64,000 nt of DNA from Nevskiaceae bacterium (GCA_004297005.1 SCVA01000046.1:35516-99515); one strand, 5' to 3'; shown: positions 48,947 through 58,715, numbered from the stretch's first letter. A program made the numbers and translations. Notes: generated by a model not told the origin, from the sequence alone.

Positions 48947-49929
48947 TTTATCTGCTGGTGTTCCTGCTCAGCGGCGCAGTGGTGGTGGTCGCCGGCACCG
49001 CGCTGGCCCGGCACGCCGATGCCATCGCCGAGGCGACGCGCATCGGCCGGCTGTGGGTGGGCTCGGTGCTTCTCGCCGGCGCGACCTCCCTGCCGGAGCT
49101 GACCACCGACCTCGCCGCCGTGCGGCTGGGCGCGCCCGATCTCGCGGTGGGCGATCTGTTTGGCTCCAGCCTCGCCAACATGCTGATCCTGGCGCTGCTC
49201 GACTTGATGCCGCCGCGTGGTCAGGTGCTGCGCAATGCCGGCGCCGGCCACGTGCTCGCCGCCAGCCTGGCGATCAGCCTCAACGCGCTGGCGGCGGTAC
49301 TGGTGCTGGTGGGGCTGGAATCCTCGTTCCTGTGGATAGGCCCTGGCTCGCTGCTGCTGTTCTGCGCCTACCTGGCCGGCACCCGCGCGACTTATCTGCA
49401 AGCAGTCAACGGTCATGGCGTGGTCGCGGAAGAGACCGCCGCTCCACGGTCGAGGCTGCGGCCGGCCTTGTACGGCTTCGCCGCCGCGGCGCTCTGGGTG
49501 TTGCTGGCGGCGCCGGCCTTCGCCTGGTCGGCCAAGGGCATCGCCGAGATCAGCGGGCTGGGCAATACTTTTGTCGGCACCTGGCTGGTCGGTCTGGCCA
49601 CTTCGCTGCCGGAACTCGCCGCCTCGCTGGCGGCGGTGCGACTCGGCGCGCTGGATCTCGCGGTGGGCAATCTGTTTGGCTCCAACGCCTTCAACATGGC
49701 GATCTTCCTGCCGCTGGATCTGGCGCAGCCGGGCAATCTGTTTGCGGCGATCGACCGTGGTCATGCGCTGACCGGGCTGTTCGCAGTGCTGCTGACCAGT
49801 CTGGGCCTCGCCGCCATCGTCTATCGCGTCAAGGGGCGCTACCAGATGCTGGAGCCGGGCAGTGTGCTGATGGTGCTGGCCTATTTCGGCGCGCTCTGGA
49901 CGCTCTACCGGCACACCGCCGGCGGTTGA
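48943..49929 (+). CDS. CaCA-family Ca2+/cation antiporter
   Basis: 328-aa exchanger with the two inverted alpha repeats: GATSLPELTTDLAAVRLG with GDLFGSSLANM, and GLATSLPELAASLAAVRLG with GNLFGSNAFNM. The acidic residues in these repeats bind cation. It is similar to YrbG/ChaA-like sodium:calcium exchangers. Ten or so membrane helices span its length. It starts inside the stop region of the P-type ATPase gene (ATGA). Confidence 0.92.
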   Translation: MIYLLVFLLSGAVVVVAGTALARHADAIAEATRIGRLWVGSVLLAGATSLPELTTDLAAVRLGAPDLAVGDLFGSSLANMLILALLDLMPPRGQVLRNAGAGHVLAASLAISLNALAAVLVLVGLESSFLWIGPGSLLLFCAYLAGTRATYLQAVNGHGVVAEETAAPRSRLRPALYGFAAAALWVLLAAPAFAWSAKGIAEISGLGNTFVGTWLVGLATSLPELAASLAAVRLGALDLAVGNLFGSNAFNMAIFLPLDLAQPGNLFAAIDRGHALTGLFAVLLTSLGLAAIVYRVKGRYQMLEPGSVLMVLAYFGALWTLYRHTAGG

Positions 49930-49940
49930 TCGTCAGACGC

Positions 49941-50948
49941 TCAGCCGGGTCGCTTGCAGTCCAGCACCGCCGCGCCCAGCAGGCGGCCGGCGCGCAGGTC
50001 GGCGAGCGCCTGGTTGGCCGCCTCCAGCGGATAGACCTGCACCTGGGTGCGCACCGGCACCTGCGGCGCCAGCGCCAGGAACTCGCGGGCGTCGTCGCGG
50101 GTGAGATTGGCGACGCTCAGGAGTTGCCGCTCGCCCCACAGCCAGGCGTAGGGAAAGGCCGGAATCTCGCTCATGTGGATGCCGCCGCAGACCACGCGGC
50201 CACCCTTGCGCACCGCCTGCAGGGCGATCGGCACCAGGGCGCCGTCGGCGGCGAAGATGATCGCCGCGTCCAGCGTCACCGGCGCGCGCTCATCGGAGCC
50301 GCCGGCCCAGACCGCCCCCAGCTCGCGGGCAAAGCCCTGCGCGGCGACATCGCCGGGGCGGGTGTAGGCGTAGACCTCGCGGCCCTGCCAGCGCGCCAGC
50401 TGGGCGATCACATGCGCGGCGGCGCCGAAGCCGTACAGGCCTAGGCGCTTGGGCTCGCCGCAGAGACGCAGCGCGCGGTAGCCGATCAGGCCGCCGCAGA
50501 GCAGCGGGGCGACTTCCAGATCGCCATAGCCCTCGGGCAGCGGGAACACGTAGTCGGCCTCGGCCAGGCAGTGCGTGGCATAGCCGCCGTCGAGCTGGTA
50601 ACCGGTGAACAGCGCCGCGTCGCAGAGGTTCTCGCGGCCTTCCAGGCAATAGCCGCAGTGGCCGCAGGTGTGGCCCAGCCAGGGCAGGCCGACGCGGCTG
50701 CCGGCGACCAGGCCCTGCACCGCGCGGCCCGAGGTCAGCACCCGGCCGACCACCTGGTGGCCGGGGATGCGCGGGTAGCGAATCTCCGGCAGCTCGCCGT
50801 CGAGCAGGTGCAGGTCGGTGCGGCAGACGCCGCAGGCGGTGACCTCGATCAGCACCTGGTTCGCGGCCGGTACCGGTAGCGGTAGCGAGCGCCGCTGCAG
50901 CGGGCCGCCGGCTTGTTCCAGCACCATCGCGATCACGCGCTGCGTCAT
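49941..50948 (-). CDS. Zinc-dependent alcohol dehydrogenase family protein
   Basis: 335-aa medium-chain dehydrogenase. The catalytic zinc region is CGVCRTDLHLLDGELP with PGHQVVGRV, the structural zinc lobe is CGHCGYCLEGRENLC, and the NAD(P) motif is GLYGFGAAAHVIAQLA. The usual GHE is GHQ here. I recall a low-oxygen (Anr)-controlled alcohol dehydrogenase in Pseudomonas that would fit this context. It is cotranscribed after cardiolipin synthase (13-nt gap). Confidence 0.88.
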   Translation of the reverse strand: MTQRVIAMVLEQAGGPLQRRSLPLPVPAANQVLIEVTACGVCRTDLHLLDGELPEIRYPRIPGHQVVGRVLTSGRAVQGLVAGSRVGLPWLGHTCGHCGYCLEGRENLCDAALFTGYQLDGGYATHCLAEADYVFPLPEGYGDLEVAPLLCGGLIGYRALRLCGEPKRLGLYGFGAAAHVIAQLARWQGREVYAYTRPGDVAAQGFARELGAVWAGGSDERAPVTLDAAIIFAADGALVPIALQAVRKGGRVVCGGIHMSEIPAFPYAWLWGERQLLSVANLTRDDAREFLALAPQVPVRTQVQVYPLEAANQALADLRAGRLLGAAVLDCKRPG

Positions 50949-50961
50949 GGTCGGCTCACGG

Positions 50962-52398
50962 CTAGAGATAGGGCGACATCAGCCAGCACAGCGCGTCGCG
51001 CAGGCGCTGCGGCAGTGGACGGGCGTCGAGTTCGGCGCGGCTGATTGGCCGCGAGACCGCCTGCAACTCCTCGAAGTGCGCCGCCGCCCAGGCGGCCAGC
51101 GCGCGGTCGTAGCTTTCCACCACCAGCTCGAAGTTGAGACGCAGACTGCGCTGGTCGAGATTGGCCGAGCCGAATTGGAGGTAGTAGTCGTCTACCAGCA
51201 GCAGCTTGCTGTGCGCGAACGGGCCGGGCCGTTCCAGCACCCGTACCTGGCGGTCTAGCAGTTGCCAGAGCACATTGCGGGTGGCCCAGGTCATCCAGGG
51301 CTGGTCGTTCTTTGCCGGTAGCACCAGGCAGACATCGACACCGCGCAGCGCCGCCGACTGCAGTGCGCCGATCAGCGGCGCGGTGGGCAGGAAGTAGGGA
51401 GTCATGATCCACACCCGCTGATGCGCATTGGCGAGCGCGCCCAGCAGCAACATCAGCAGCCGATCCAGCTCCTCGTTGGGTCCGTCGGTGACGGCGCGTG
51501 CCAGCGCCTGGCCGCCGGCCGCCGGTCCGGTAGCGACCGCAACCGGCGTGGCCTCGCCGGTGGCGAAATGCCAGTCGGCGAGGAACACCTGTTCGAGCTG
51601 CGCGACCAGCGGCCCTTCGATCCGGAAGTGCAGGTCGGTGACCTCGGCGGGCTGGCCCGCTTCGCCGCGGTGGTAGCCGGCGATGTTCATGCCACCGGTG
51701 TAGGCGATCTCGCCGTCGGCGATCAGCAGTTTGCGGTGGTTGCGCAGGTTCAGGTGCAGCAGGGGCGGGAACCAGCGCGGCGGCAGGAACAGGGCTGCCT
51801 GAATGCCGTGACGCGCCAGCAGTTGGCTGGCGCGTGGCCGGTACCAGGCATTGGCGGCGCCATCGAGCAGCACCCGCAGGCGCACACCGCGTGCCTGGGC
51901 TGCGGCCAGTGCGAGCGCGAACTCCTCGCCGCAGGCGTCGCCCAGGTAGATGTAGCTGGCCAGGTGCAGGGTGTGCCTGGCCTCGGCGATGCTGCGCAGC
52001 ATCGCGGGATAGGCCTCGTCGCCGTCCCGCAGCGGAGTGATGCGGTTGCCAGTGGTGAGCGGCCGGCCGGTGAGCGCGCTGCCCAGCCGCACCAACTCGC
52101 GCAGTTCCCGGCTTTCGGCGTCGGGCAGTGAGCCGAACAGCGAGTCTTGCGCCTGGGTCTGAGCGTGGATGACCGCCTCGGTGCCCAGCAGTTGCCGCGC
52201 CCGCTGCTCGATGCGGTTGACGCCGAACAGCCAGTACAGCGCCGGACCGGCCAGCGGGAACAGCGCGCAGACCGCGATCCAGCCCCAGGCCGAGCGCGGA
52301 TCGCGCTTGTGCAGCAGCACGTGCGCCACCGTCGGCAGCACCAGCAAGAGGTCCAGCGCCAGCAGCCAATGGCTGCCCGCGGGCAGGGCCAGGTTCAT
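50962..52398 (-). CDS. cls: Cardiolipin synthase (phospholipase D family)
   Basis: 478 aa: two N-terminal membrane segments, then two HKD catalytic motifs, NHRKLLIADGEIAYTGGMN and HSKLLLVDDYYLQFGSANLD. The enzyme condenses phosphatidylglycerol into cardiolipin in the inner membrane. It resembles ClsA/ClsB-type enzymes; the exact paralogue is not clear. It diverges from the second P-type ATPase gene, with an FNR-like box between. Confidence 0.9.
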   Translation of the reverse strand: MNLALPAGSHWLLALDLLLVLPTVAHVLLHKRDPRSAWGWIAVCALFPLAGPALYWLFGVNRIEQRARQLLGTEAVIHAQTQAQDSLFGSLPDAESRELRELVRLGSALTGRPLTTGNRITPLRDGDEAYPAMLRSIAEARHTLHLASYIYLGDACGEEFALALAAAQARGVRLRVLLDGAANAWYRPRASQLLARHGIQAALFLPPRWFPPLLHLNLRNHRKLLIADGEIAYTGGMNIAGYHRGEAGQPAEVTDLHFRIEGPLVAQLEQVFLADWHFATGEATPVAVATGPAAGGQALARAVTDGPNEELDRLLMLLLGALANAHQRVWIMTPYFLPTAPLIGALQSAALRGVDVCLVLPAKNDQPWMTWATRNVLWQLLDRQVRVLERPGPFAHSKLLLVDDYYLQFGSANLDQRSLRLNFELVVESYDRALAAWAAAHFEELQAVSRPISRAELDARPLPQRLRDALCWLMSPYL

Positions 52399-52466
52399 CG
52401 ACTGGGCTCGGGAGGCGGGTTCACCCGGCCAGTATGTACAAGATCGGCGCCGGTTCGTGCCGGCGG

Positions 52467-52480
52467 TTGATCGTGGTCAA
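52467..52480. promoter_or_regulatory. FNR/DNR-type palindrome (box 3)
   Basis: TTGATCGTGGTCAA, one change from the FNR consensus TTGAT-N4-ATCAA and the best FNR-type match in the window. It sits between cls (minus) and the second P-type ATPase (plus). A TCTAAGCT -10-like sequence begins 34 nt from the box start, the same layout as box 1. Confidence 0.65.
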
Positions 52481-52540
52481 GCCCGGTGCTGGCTCGGCGG
52501 TCTAAGCTGCGACGTACTGGCCCCTCCCGGATTTCGTTTC

Positions 52541-55099
52541 GTGGACGCAGAACAGAACGGCGGTCTCAGTAGCGCCGAAGCCGCCGAGCGCCTGGCGCGC
52601 TTGGGCCCCAACGAGCAGGTCCGCGACCGCCCACGCGGCTGGACCTGGGTCGCCTACGAGATGCTGCGCGAGCCGATGTTCCTGTTGCTGAGTGCCTGCG
52701 GCGCGGTGTATCTGATGTTGGGTGAGCCGGGAGAGACAGCGCTGCTGCTGGTGGCGCTGGCCCTGATCATCGGCATCACCTTCGTGCAGAAGCAGCGCAC
52801 CCAGCGCGCCTTGGAGGCCTTGCGCGAACTCAGCAGCCCGCGCGCCCTGGTGATCCGCGATGGTCAGCGCCGGCGCATCGCCGGCCGCGAGGTGGTGCCT
52901 GGTGATCTGCTGGTGCTCTCCGAGGGTGACCGTGTGGCGGCCGACGCACTGCTGATTGACGCCCGCAACCTGCGCGTCGACGAGTCCCTGCTCACCGGCG
53001 AGGCCTTGGCGGTGCTCAAGCGTGCCGATCCTGCGGCGCTGCCGAGCGCGCCAGGTGGTGAGGGCAGTGCCTCGGTGTTCAGCGGCAGCCTGGTGGTCAG
53101 CGGCACCGGCGTGGCGCGGGTGGTCGCCACCGGTGCCAAGACCGCGCTCGGCGGTATCGGTCAGGCCCTGCGCGGCATCGAGGAGCAGCCCACCCGCCTG
53201 CAGCAGGAGACCAATGGCGTGGTGCGCCGGCTGGCGCCGCTGGCGCTGCTGCTGAGTCTGCTGGTGGCGCTGGTGCTGGGCTATACCCGCGGCACCTGGC
53301 TGCAAGGTCTGCTCGCCGGACTGGCGCTGGCGATGTCGCTGCTGCCGGAGGAATTCCCGGTAGTGCTGACGGTCTTCCTGGCGCTGGGCGCCTGGCGGAT
53401 GTCGCGGCGGCAGGTGCTGACCCGCCGCACCGCCGCCATCGAGGCCCTGGGTGCGGCGACCGTGCTCTGTGTCGACAAGACCGGCACGCTGACGGAAAAC
53501 CGCATGACCGTGCGCACCCTCGTGCCAGCCGGCGGCGAGCGGCTCGTGGTCGGCAGCGAGCCCTTGCCGGAGGCGGCCCATGCCCTGGTCGAGTTCGCGA
53601 TACTCGCCACCCGCCGCGATCCTTTCGACCCCATGGAGCGCGCCATCCATGCCCTGGGCCTGGGCGGGCTGGTGGAGGCGGAGCATCTGCACGCCGACTG
53701 GCAACTCGCCCGCGAATACCCGCTGGCACCGGCGCTGCCGGCGATGTCGCAGGTCTGGGAAGCGCGGCGCGGCGGCGAGCGCACGGTGGCAGCCAAGGGC
53801 GCGCCGGAGGCCATCGTCGAGCTCTGCCATCTGGACGCCGCGCAGGCCGAGGCGGTGTACGCGCAGGCGCGGACGCTGGCGGCCTCGGGGCTAAGGGTCC
53901 TGGCGGTGGCCCGCGCCCGCCTCACCCATGGCGAGCAGGATGTGTCGCTGGCGGCCACGCCGCTGCCGCCCAGCCTGCACGACTTCGCCTTCGAGTTTCT
54001 CGGCCTGCTGGGCCTGAGCGATCCCCTACGCGCTGGCGTGCCGGCCTCGGTGGCGGCCTTTCGCGAGGCCGGCATTCGGGTGCTGATGGTCACCGGCGAC
54101 TACGCCGAGACCGCCAGCCACATCGCCGCCGAAGCCGGCCTCGCCGAGCCCCAGAGAGTGCTGGGCGGCGCCGAGATCGAAACCCTGGACGAGGCCGGCC
54201 TGGCCGCCGCGCTGGCGCGTTGCAGCGTGATCGCCCGCGCCCGCCCCGAGCACAAGCTGCGCATCGTGCGCGCCCTGCAACAGGCTGGCGAGGTGGTGGC
54301 GATGACCGGCGACGGCGTCAACGATGCCCCGGCGCTAAGGGCCGCCGACATCGGCATCGCCATGGGCGGGCGCGGCACCGATGTCGCCCGCGAGGCCGCG
54401 CATCTGGTCCTGGCCGACGACGACTTCAGCTCCATCGTCCACGCCGTGCGCCTGGGCCGGCGCATCTTCGACAATCTGCGCCGGGCGGTGGCCTACATCA
54501 TCGCCGTGCACATTCCCATCGCCGGCTTGTCACTGTTGCCGATCCTGCTTGGCTGGCCCTTGTTGCTGCTGCCGGCGCACATCGCCTTTTTGCAGCTAAT
54601 CATCGACCCCGCCTGCTCGCTGGCCTTCGAGGCCGAGCCCGGTGACCCGGCGGCGATGCGCCGGCCACCGCGCCGGCGCGACACCCGGCTGTTCGATGTC
54701 CGCACTCTCTGGACCAGCCTGTTGCGCGGCTCTCTGGTGCTGCTGCTGGTCTGGCTGACGGTGCTCGCGGTGCGCGCGCAGGGCGGTTCCACGGAGCTGG
54801 TGCGCGGCGCGGGTTTCATCGTGCTGGTTCTGGGCAATCTCGCCCTGCTGGGTGGCAACCGCGCGGCGGTTGGTGGGCTGCGGGCGAGACTGCGGCAGCC
54901 GAACTGGTTGTTGGCTGGTATCAGCCTGGGCGCGCTGCTGGCGCTGGCGGTGGTGCTGTATGTGCCGGCCGCTCGGCGACTGTTCCGCTTCGAAGCGCCT
55001 AGCCTGACGGTGTTGCTCGCCTGTCTTGCCGGCGCCGCGCTAATCCCCCTGCTGTTGGCCGTGGCGGGACGCTGGCGCCGGCCTGACGCAGGTCAATGA
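52541..55099 (+). CDS. P2-type cation-transporting ATPase (PEEF subtype)
   Basis: 852 aa from GTG 52541; the 124 upstream residues of the track ORF are antisense to cls and are rejected. Motifs: [11 protein letters not shown] (TGEA instead of TGES), [10 protein letters not shown] (269-278) in transmembrane helix 4, [12 protein letters not shown] with Asp312, [16 protein letters not shown] and the late helix motif [18 protein letters not shown]-type bacterial P2 ATPases are a separate subgroup of unknown ion. No good Shine-Dalgarno is seen before the GTG, so the start is uncertain. Confidence 0.9.
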   Translation: MDAEQNGGLSSAEAAERLARLGPNEQVRDRPRGWTWVAYEMLREPMFLLLSACGAVYLMLGEPGETALLLVALALIIGITFVQKQRTQRALEALRELSSPRALVIRDGQRRRIAGREVVPGDLLVLSEGDRVAADALLIDARNLRVDESLLTGEALAVLKRADPAALPSAPGGEGSASVFSGSLVVSGTGVARVVATGAKTALGGIGQALRGIEEQPTRLQQETNGVVRRLAPLALLLSLLVALVLGYTRGTWLQGLLAGLALAMSLLPEEFPVVLTVFLALGAWRMSRRQVLTRRTAAIEALGAATVLCVDKTGTLTENRMTVRTLVPAGGERLVVGSEPLPEAAHALVEFAILATRRDPFDPMERAIHALGLGGLVEAEHLHADWQLAREYPLAPALPAMSQVWEARRGGERTVAAKGAPEAIVELCHLDAAQAEAVYAQARTLAASGLRVLAVARARLTHGEQDVSLAATPLPPSLHDFAFEFLGLLGLSDPLRAGVPASVAAFREAGIRVLMVTGDYAETASHIAAEAGLAEPQRVLGGAEIETLDEAGLAAALARCSVIARARPEHKLRIVRALQQAGEVVAMTGDGVNDAPALRAADIGIAMGGRGTDVAREAAHLVLADDDFSSIVHAVRLGRRIFDNLRRAVAYIIAVHIPIAGLSLLPILLGWPLLLLPAHIAFLQLIIDPACSLAFEAEPGDPAAMRRPPRRRDTRLFDVRTLWTSLLRGSLVLLLVWLTVLAVRAQGGSTELVRGAGFIVLVLGNLALLGGNRAAVGGLRARLRQPNWLLAGISLGALLALAVVLYVPAARRLFRFEAPSLTVLLACLAGAALIPLLLAVAGRWRRPDAGQ
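55083..55096. promoter_or_regulatory. FNR/DNR-type palindrome (box 4)
   Basis: CTGACGCAGGTCAA, a weaker match, inside the last codons of the P-type ATPase gene and 64 nt before the reductase start. Included because it fits the same pattern as the other boxes; no clear -10 at the expected spacing. Confidence 0.4.
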
Positions 55100-55159
55100 G
55101 AGACGGGCGCTGGAGGATGAGGCTGAAGGCCCACAATCCGGGGCTTTGCGGGTCACGAC

Positions 55160-55744
55160 ATGGGCAAGCGCATCCTCATCGTCCAGGGTCATCCTGACGC
55201 CGGCCAGAGTCACTACGGCCACGCACTGGCCGAGGCCTATGCGAATGGCGCTAGTGAGGCGGGACACGAGCTGCGGCGGATCGAGGTGGCGAAGCTGGAC
55301 TTCCCCCTGTTGCGCTCGGCCCAGGACTGGCAGCAGGGCGAGCCGGTGCCGGCGATCCGCGAGGCCCAGCAGGCGCTGGCCTGGGCCGAGCATCTGGTGA
55401 TCTTGTATCCGCTCTGGCTGGGGTCTATGCCGGCCCTGCTCAAGGGCTTTCTCGAACAGGTGGCGCGGCCGGGCTTTGCGGTGGCCGCGCCCGGAGAGGC
55501 GCAGGGCTGGCAGAAGAAGCTGAAAGGCCGCTCGGCGCGGCTGGTGGTGACCATGGGCATGCCGGCGCTGATGTACCGCTGGTACTACCGCGCCCATAGC
55601 CTGAAGAACCTGGAACGCAACATCCTCGGCTTTGTCGGCATCAGCCCGGTGCGCGCCAGTCTGATCGGCCTGGTCGAGGGCAATGCCGGCCGTCGCCAGC
55701 GCTGGCTGGCAAGGCTGCGGAAGCTGGGCCGCGAAGCTAGCTAG
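55160..55744 (+). CDS. Flavodoxin-fold NAD(P)H:quinone oxidoreductase
   Basis: 194 aa of the KefF/MdaB-like family: ILIVQGHPDAGQSHYG (FMN phosphate loop), AEHLVILYPLWLGSMPALLKGFLEQV and a C-terminal basic helix. These two-electron flavin reductases protect against quinone or electrophile stress; KefF members also activate K+ efflux channels. Its stop overlaps the convergent universal stress gene by 4 nt. Confidence 0.87.
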   Translation: MGKRILIVQGHPDAGQSHYGHALAEAYANGASEAGHELRRIEVAKLDFPLLRSAQDWQQGEPVPAIREAQQALAWAEHLVILYPLWLGSMPALLKGFLEQVARPGFAVAAPGEAQGWQKKLKGRSARLVVTMGMPALMYRWYYRAHSLKNLERNILGFVGISPVRASLIGLVEGNAGRRQRWLARLRKLGREAS

Positions 55745-56673
55745 ACCTGACCCGCGGCCGGCTCTGGCTGCACCGCCAGCACATCGCAGCCGGCGGCGGT
55801 CAGGATGCGCTCGGCGGTGCTGCCGAACAGGCTGTGTTCCAGGCTTTCGCGGCGGGCGGTGCCGATCACCAGGAGGTCGGTCTGGGTGTTGCTGGCCAAG
55901 CCGGCCAGCGCCTCGGCCGGCGCGCCCTGCAAGAGGTGGCAATGTTCTTCGGCGATGCCCTGTTCCCGGGCAAAGGCCTGAAAACGGGCGACGGCGTCCT
56001 CGCGCAGTTCGGCATACAGCCCCGCGACGGTTTCCCGCGCCAGGCCGGCGGCGCCGAGCTGGTCTCCGCGCAGCCCCTCATAGGCATAGGCGAGATGCAG
56101 TTCGGCGCCGCTCTGCTCGGAGAGCTGGCGCGCCGCCTGCACCACCCGCTGGTTGAGCTGGCCGGCGCGGTGCTCGGGCGCCACCGGCTCCACCGCCGCG
56201 ATCACCCGCCGCAGCTCCGGGCTGGCGGCGTGGTTGACCAGCATCAGCGGCACCGGACAGAGCCGCAGCAGCTTCCAGTCCAGGGGGTCGGGCAGCAGGC
56301 GTTGCAGCAGCGGCTCGTAGTGCACGTCCTTGATGACCAGCAGCGGCTGCAGTTTCTCGATCTGGTCGAGTATCTGCCGGTGCAGGGGCTCGCCCCAGAC
56401 CAGCTGGGTGCCGATTTGCAGTGGCGCCTGATTGAGGCTGGCGACCGCCGCCTGGAGCCATTGCTCACCCTGATGCCGGTAGTGCTCCAGCGCCGCGTGT
56501 TCCAGCGCCGCGCTGACCCGCCCCAGTGCGGTGACTGCGGCGTGGTAGTCGAAGAGCTGTACCTGCAGGCTGACGCCACCGTGTCGCGCCAGCAGTGCCG
56601 CCCGCTGCAAGGCCGGCGAGGGCTGGGGCAGGCTGCGGTCGGCGATGACCAGAATGAGGGGGGTGGACGACAT
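55741..56673 (-). CDS. Tandem universal stress protein
   Basis: 310 aa with two UspA domains. The second keeps the ATP-binding pattern VIGTARRESLEHSLFGSTAERIL (quoted in part: GTARRESLEHSLFGSTAE), while the first is degenerate, as is common for tandem E. coli UspE-like proteins. ATG 56673 is chosen from the conserved start; the track adds 20 upstream residues. An FNR-like box lies 60 nt upstream. Confidence 0.88.
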   Translation of the reverse strand: MSSTPLILVIADRSLPQPSPALQRAALLARHGGVSLQVQLFDYHAAVTALGRVSAALEHAALEHYRHQGEQWLQAAVASLNQAPLQIGTQLVWGEPLHRQILDQIEKLQPLLVIKDVHYEPLLQRLLPDPLDWKLLRLCPVPLMLVNHAASPELRRVIAAVEPVAPEHRAGQLNQRVVQAARQLSEQSGAELHLAYAYEGLRGDQLGAAGLARETVAGLYAELREDAVARFQAFAREQGIAEEHCHLLQGAPAEALAGLASNTQTDLLVIGTARRESLEHSLFGSTAERILTAAGCDVLAVQPEPAAGQV

Positions 56674-56732
56674 GGGCTGCACTCCGGGTTCAAGACCGCG
56701 GGCCAGTCTCGGTGACGGCCAATGGCTGAGCA

Positions 56733-56746
56733 CTGATCGGGATCAT
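56733..56746. promoter_or_regulatory. FNR/DNR-type palindrome (box 5)
   Basis: CTGATCGGGATCAT contains the perfect FNR core TGAT-N4-ATCA. It lies upstream of the universal stress gene on the minus strand, with GAGACT at the position expected for a -10 (56710-56705). It overlaps the last codon of the TPR lipoprotein gene. Confidence 0.6.
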
Positions 56747-58080
56747 TCGCCGCCTCGTTGCGTAGCGAGGGCTGCCGTGGACACTGGCGGCGGCAGCTCC
56801 GGTAGCCCGTACTGATGCCCTGACTTGGGGTTGAGCGCCTTGGCCAGACGCGCCTGCTCGCGCGCCTCGGCCAACTCGCCGTTGGCGGCGGCGGCGCGGG
56901 CGGCGGTGGCGTGCAGCTCGGCGCTGCGCCAGCCGCTGTCCAGCGTCTGCCGCAACCAGCGCAGCGCCTCGGCCGGCTGCCCGGCGTTCAGCAGGGCGGC
57001 GGCGAGCTTGATGCTGGCCTCGCCGTTGGGGCGCAGCGCCTGGTTGCGGCGCGCCAGCGCCAGCGCCTCAGCCGGACTGCCGAATTGCAGATAGTGGTCG
57101 AGGCCGTGGCCGTAAGTGGCCTCCGGCAGCTGCGCCAGCCTTTCCTCGTACAAGGCCCGGGCGCGGGCGATCCAGGGAGCGGCGGCGGCCGCGTCGCCAC
57201 GCTCGCGCAGCAGCCGGGCGCTGGCGTCCATGAACTCGGGGCTGCCGGTGTCGCCGATCACCGCCGCGTATTCCTGCAAGGCCAGCTCGGTCTGGCCCTG
57301 GAGCGCGTGGATCTCGGCGACGTGCTCGCGCGCCAGCCACCAGCCGGGCAGCAGGCGCAGGGCGTGCTGGTAATGCGCCAGCGCCAGATCCCAGCGGCCG
57401 CGGTGCAGCGCCAGCAGGCCGCGTTGCAGCGCCAGCCAGGCACGCGGATGCGGGGAGTCGCCATGGTCGATGCGTTCGGCACGGTCCATCAGCGCCAGGG
57501 CCTCGCTGAGATGCCCCATATGGCCCTGCCAGAGCGCCAGCCGCACCAGGCCCTGGACGTCTTCGCGCAACTCCAGCGCGGCGCGATAGCCGGTGAGCGC
57601 CGCCGGGTAGTCACCGCGCTGGAAGGCGAGATCGGCGCGCAGGCCGAGGATTGCGGCGCGGTCGGGATTGCTCTCGCGCTCGGCGGCATCGAGATCGGCG
57701 GCGACCCGGTCCAGCCGGTGCACGGTGTAGTTGTAGCGGGCGCGCGCCAGGAAGGGGCCGCTGCCGGCGCCGGCCAGATCGAAGGCCTGTTGCAGCGACT
57801 GCTCCGCGGCGGTGTAGAGCCGGTAGTCGCCGCTGAGCTGCGCCAGCGCCAGCTGCGCGCGTGCCAGGGTCTCCCACTGCGGCCAGGCGACCGGCCCCCG
57901 CGCTAGGGCGGCGCGCGCCTCGCTGACCGCGGCCTCGCTGCGCCGCCGCTCGTCGTCATAACTCCAGGCCGGCGCCGGCTCGCTTGCGGCGCCGGCCACG
58001 GGGGCGACCGGTGCCGATGGCTGGCAGCCGGACAAGCCCAGCGCCAGAGCGGCGCCGAGCAGTAGCCGGGCCGGGTTCAC
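56743..58080 (-). CDS. TPR-repeat lipoprotein
   Basis: 445 aa. Lipoprotein signal LLLGAALALGLSGC with Cys19, then about nine TPR-like helical repeats (for example AILGLRADLAFQRGDYPAAL, GLLALHRGRWDLALAHYQHA and IHALQGQTELALQEYAAVI). It probably acts as a protein-binding scaffold in the periplasm. GTG 58080 overlaps the preceding stop (GTGA); the 39 upstream track residues are in the previous gene. Last gene of the cytochrome operon. Confidence 0.82.
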   Translation of the reverse strand: MNPARLLLGAALALGLSGCQPSAPVAPVAGAASEPAPAWSYDDERRRSEAAVSEARAALARGPVAWPQWETLARAQLALAQLSGDYRLYTAAEQSLQQAFDLAGAGSGPFLARARYNYTVHRLDRVAADLDAAERESNPDRAAILGLRADLAFQRGDYPAALTGYRAALELREDVQGLVRLALWQGHMGHLSEALALMDRAERIDHGDSPHPRAWLALQRGLLALHRGRWDLALAHYQHALRLLPGWWLAREHVAEIHALQGQTELALQEYAAVIGDTGSPEFMDASARLLRERGDAAAAAPWIARARALYEERLAQLPEATYGHGLDHYLQFGSPAEALALARRNQALRPNGEASIKLAAALLNAGQPAEALRWLRQTLDSGWRSAELHATAARAAAANGELAEAREQARLAKALNPKSGHQYGLPELPPPVSTAALATQRGGE

Positions 58081-58715
58081 GGTGGCGGATGCGGCGCTGC
58101 CAGATACGGGAACTGCGCCAGGAACGGCGACTCGTTGCGGGTCGGGTTGTTGGGCAGGTTCTCGAAAGCGCGGACATCGCAGGGATGGCCGTAGCAATCA
58201 CCCGGCGTGGTGGTGTCGGCCAACGCCATCGACAGGATGCGGTCGACGGTGACGTCCTCGAAGCGGCGGCCGTTGGGGAAGCCGTCGGGCTGCGCGAGAT
58301 CGAGCTGCAAGGTGTCGGGGATGATCTTGTTCACCACCTGGCGCGCGCAGACATCCAGCGCGCAAGGGGTGATGCCCTTGGCGATCAGCGCGTCGTCGAG
58401 GCCGATGTGCAGCTCTTCCAGACGCTCCAGCATCAGCGAGGAAAAGTCGCCGTCCTCGGAGGGATCAGTGCCATTGAAGTGGTCCTTGTCCTCGGTGTGC
58501 AGCAGCACCGTTGCGACTACCGGCTGACCCATGCGATCGACCCGGGCGTAGGCGGAGCGGGGCTGGGTCGAGAAGCTGAAATCGCCACTGCTGCCGCCAC
58601 CGCTGCTGGCGCCGCCGGAGCTGCCACCGGTGCCGCCATCGCCGCCACCACCACCGCAGGCGGCGAGCAGGCAGGCGGCCAGCAGGCCGCCGGTGAATCC
58701 GGGCTGGATCTTCAT
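58077..58715 (-). CDS. Lipoprotein resembling the C-terminal half of DUF4331
   Basis: 212 aa. Lipoprotein signal LLAACLLAAC (Cys20) and a Gly/Ser-rich linker (about 21-48). Then a domain with ARVDRMGQPVVATVLL, KDHFNGTDPSEDGDFSSLML and LSMALADTTTPGDCYG, which I recognise as resembling the second half of DUF4331 proteins. It overlaps the gene carrying the first half by 4 nt. Function unknown. Confidence 0.72.
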   Translation of the reverse strand: MKIQPGFTGGLLAACLLAACGGGGGDGGTGGSSGGASSGGGSSGDFSFSTQPRSAYARVDRMGQPVVATVLLHTEDKDHFNGTDPSEDGDFSSLMLERLEELHIGLDDALIAKGITPCALDVCARQVVNKIIPDTLQLDLAQPDGFPNGRRFEDVTVDRILSMALADTTTPGDCYGHPCDVRAFENLPNNPTRNESPFLAQFPYLAAPHPPP

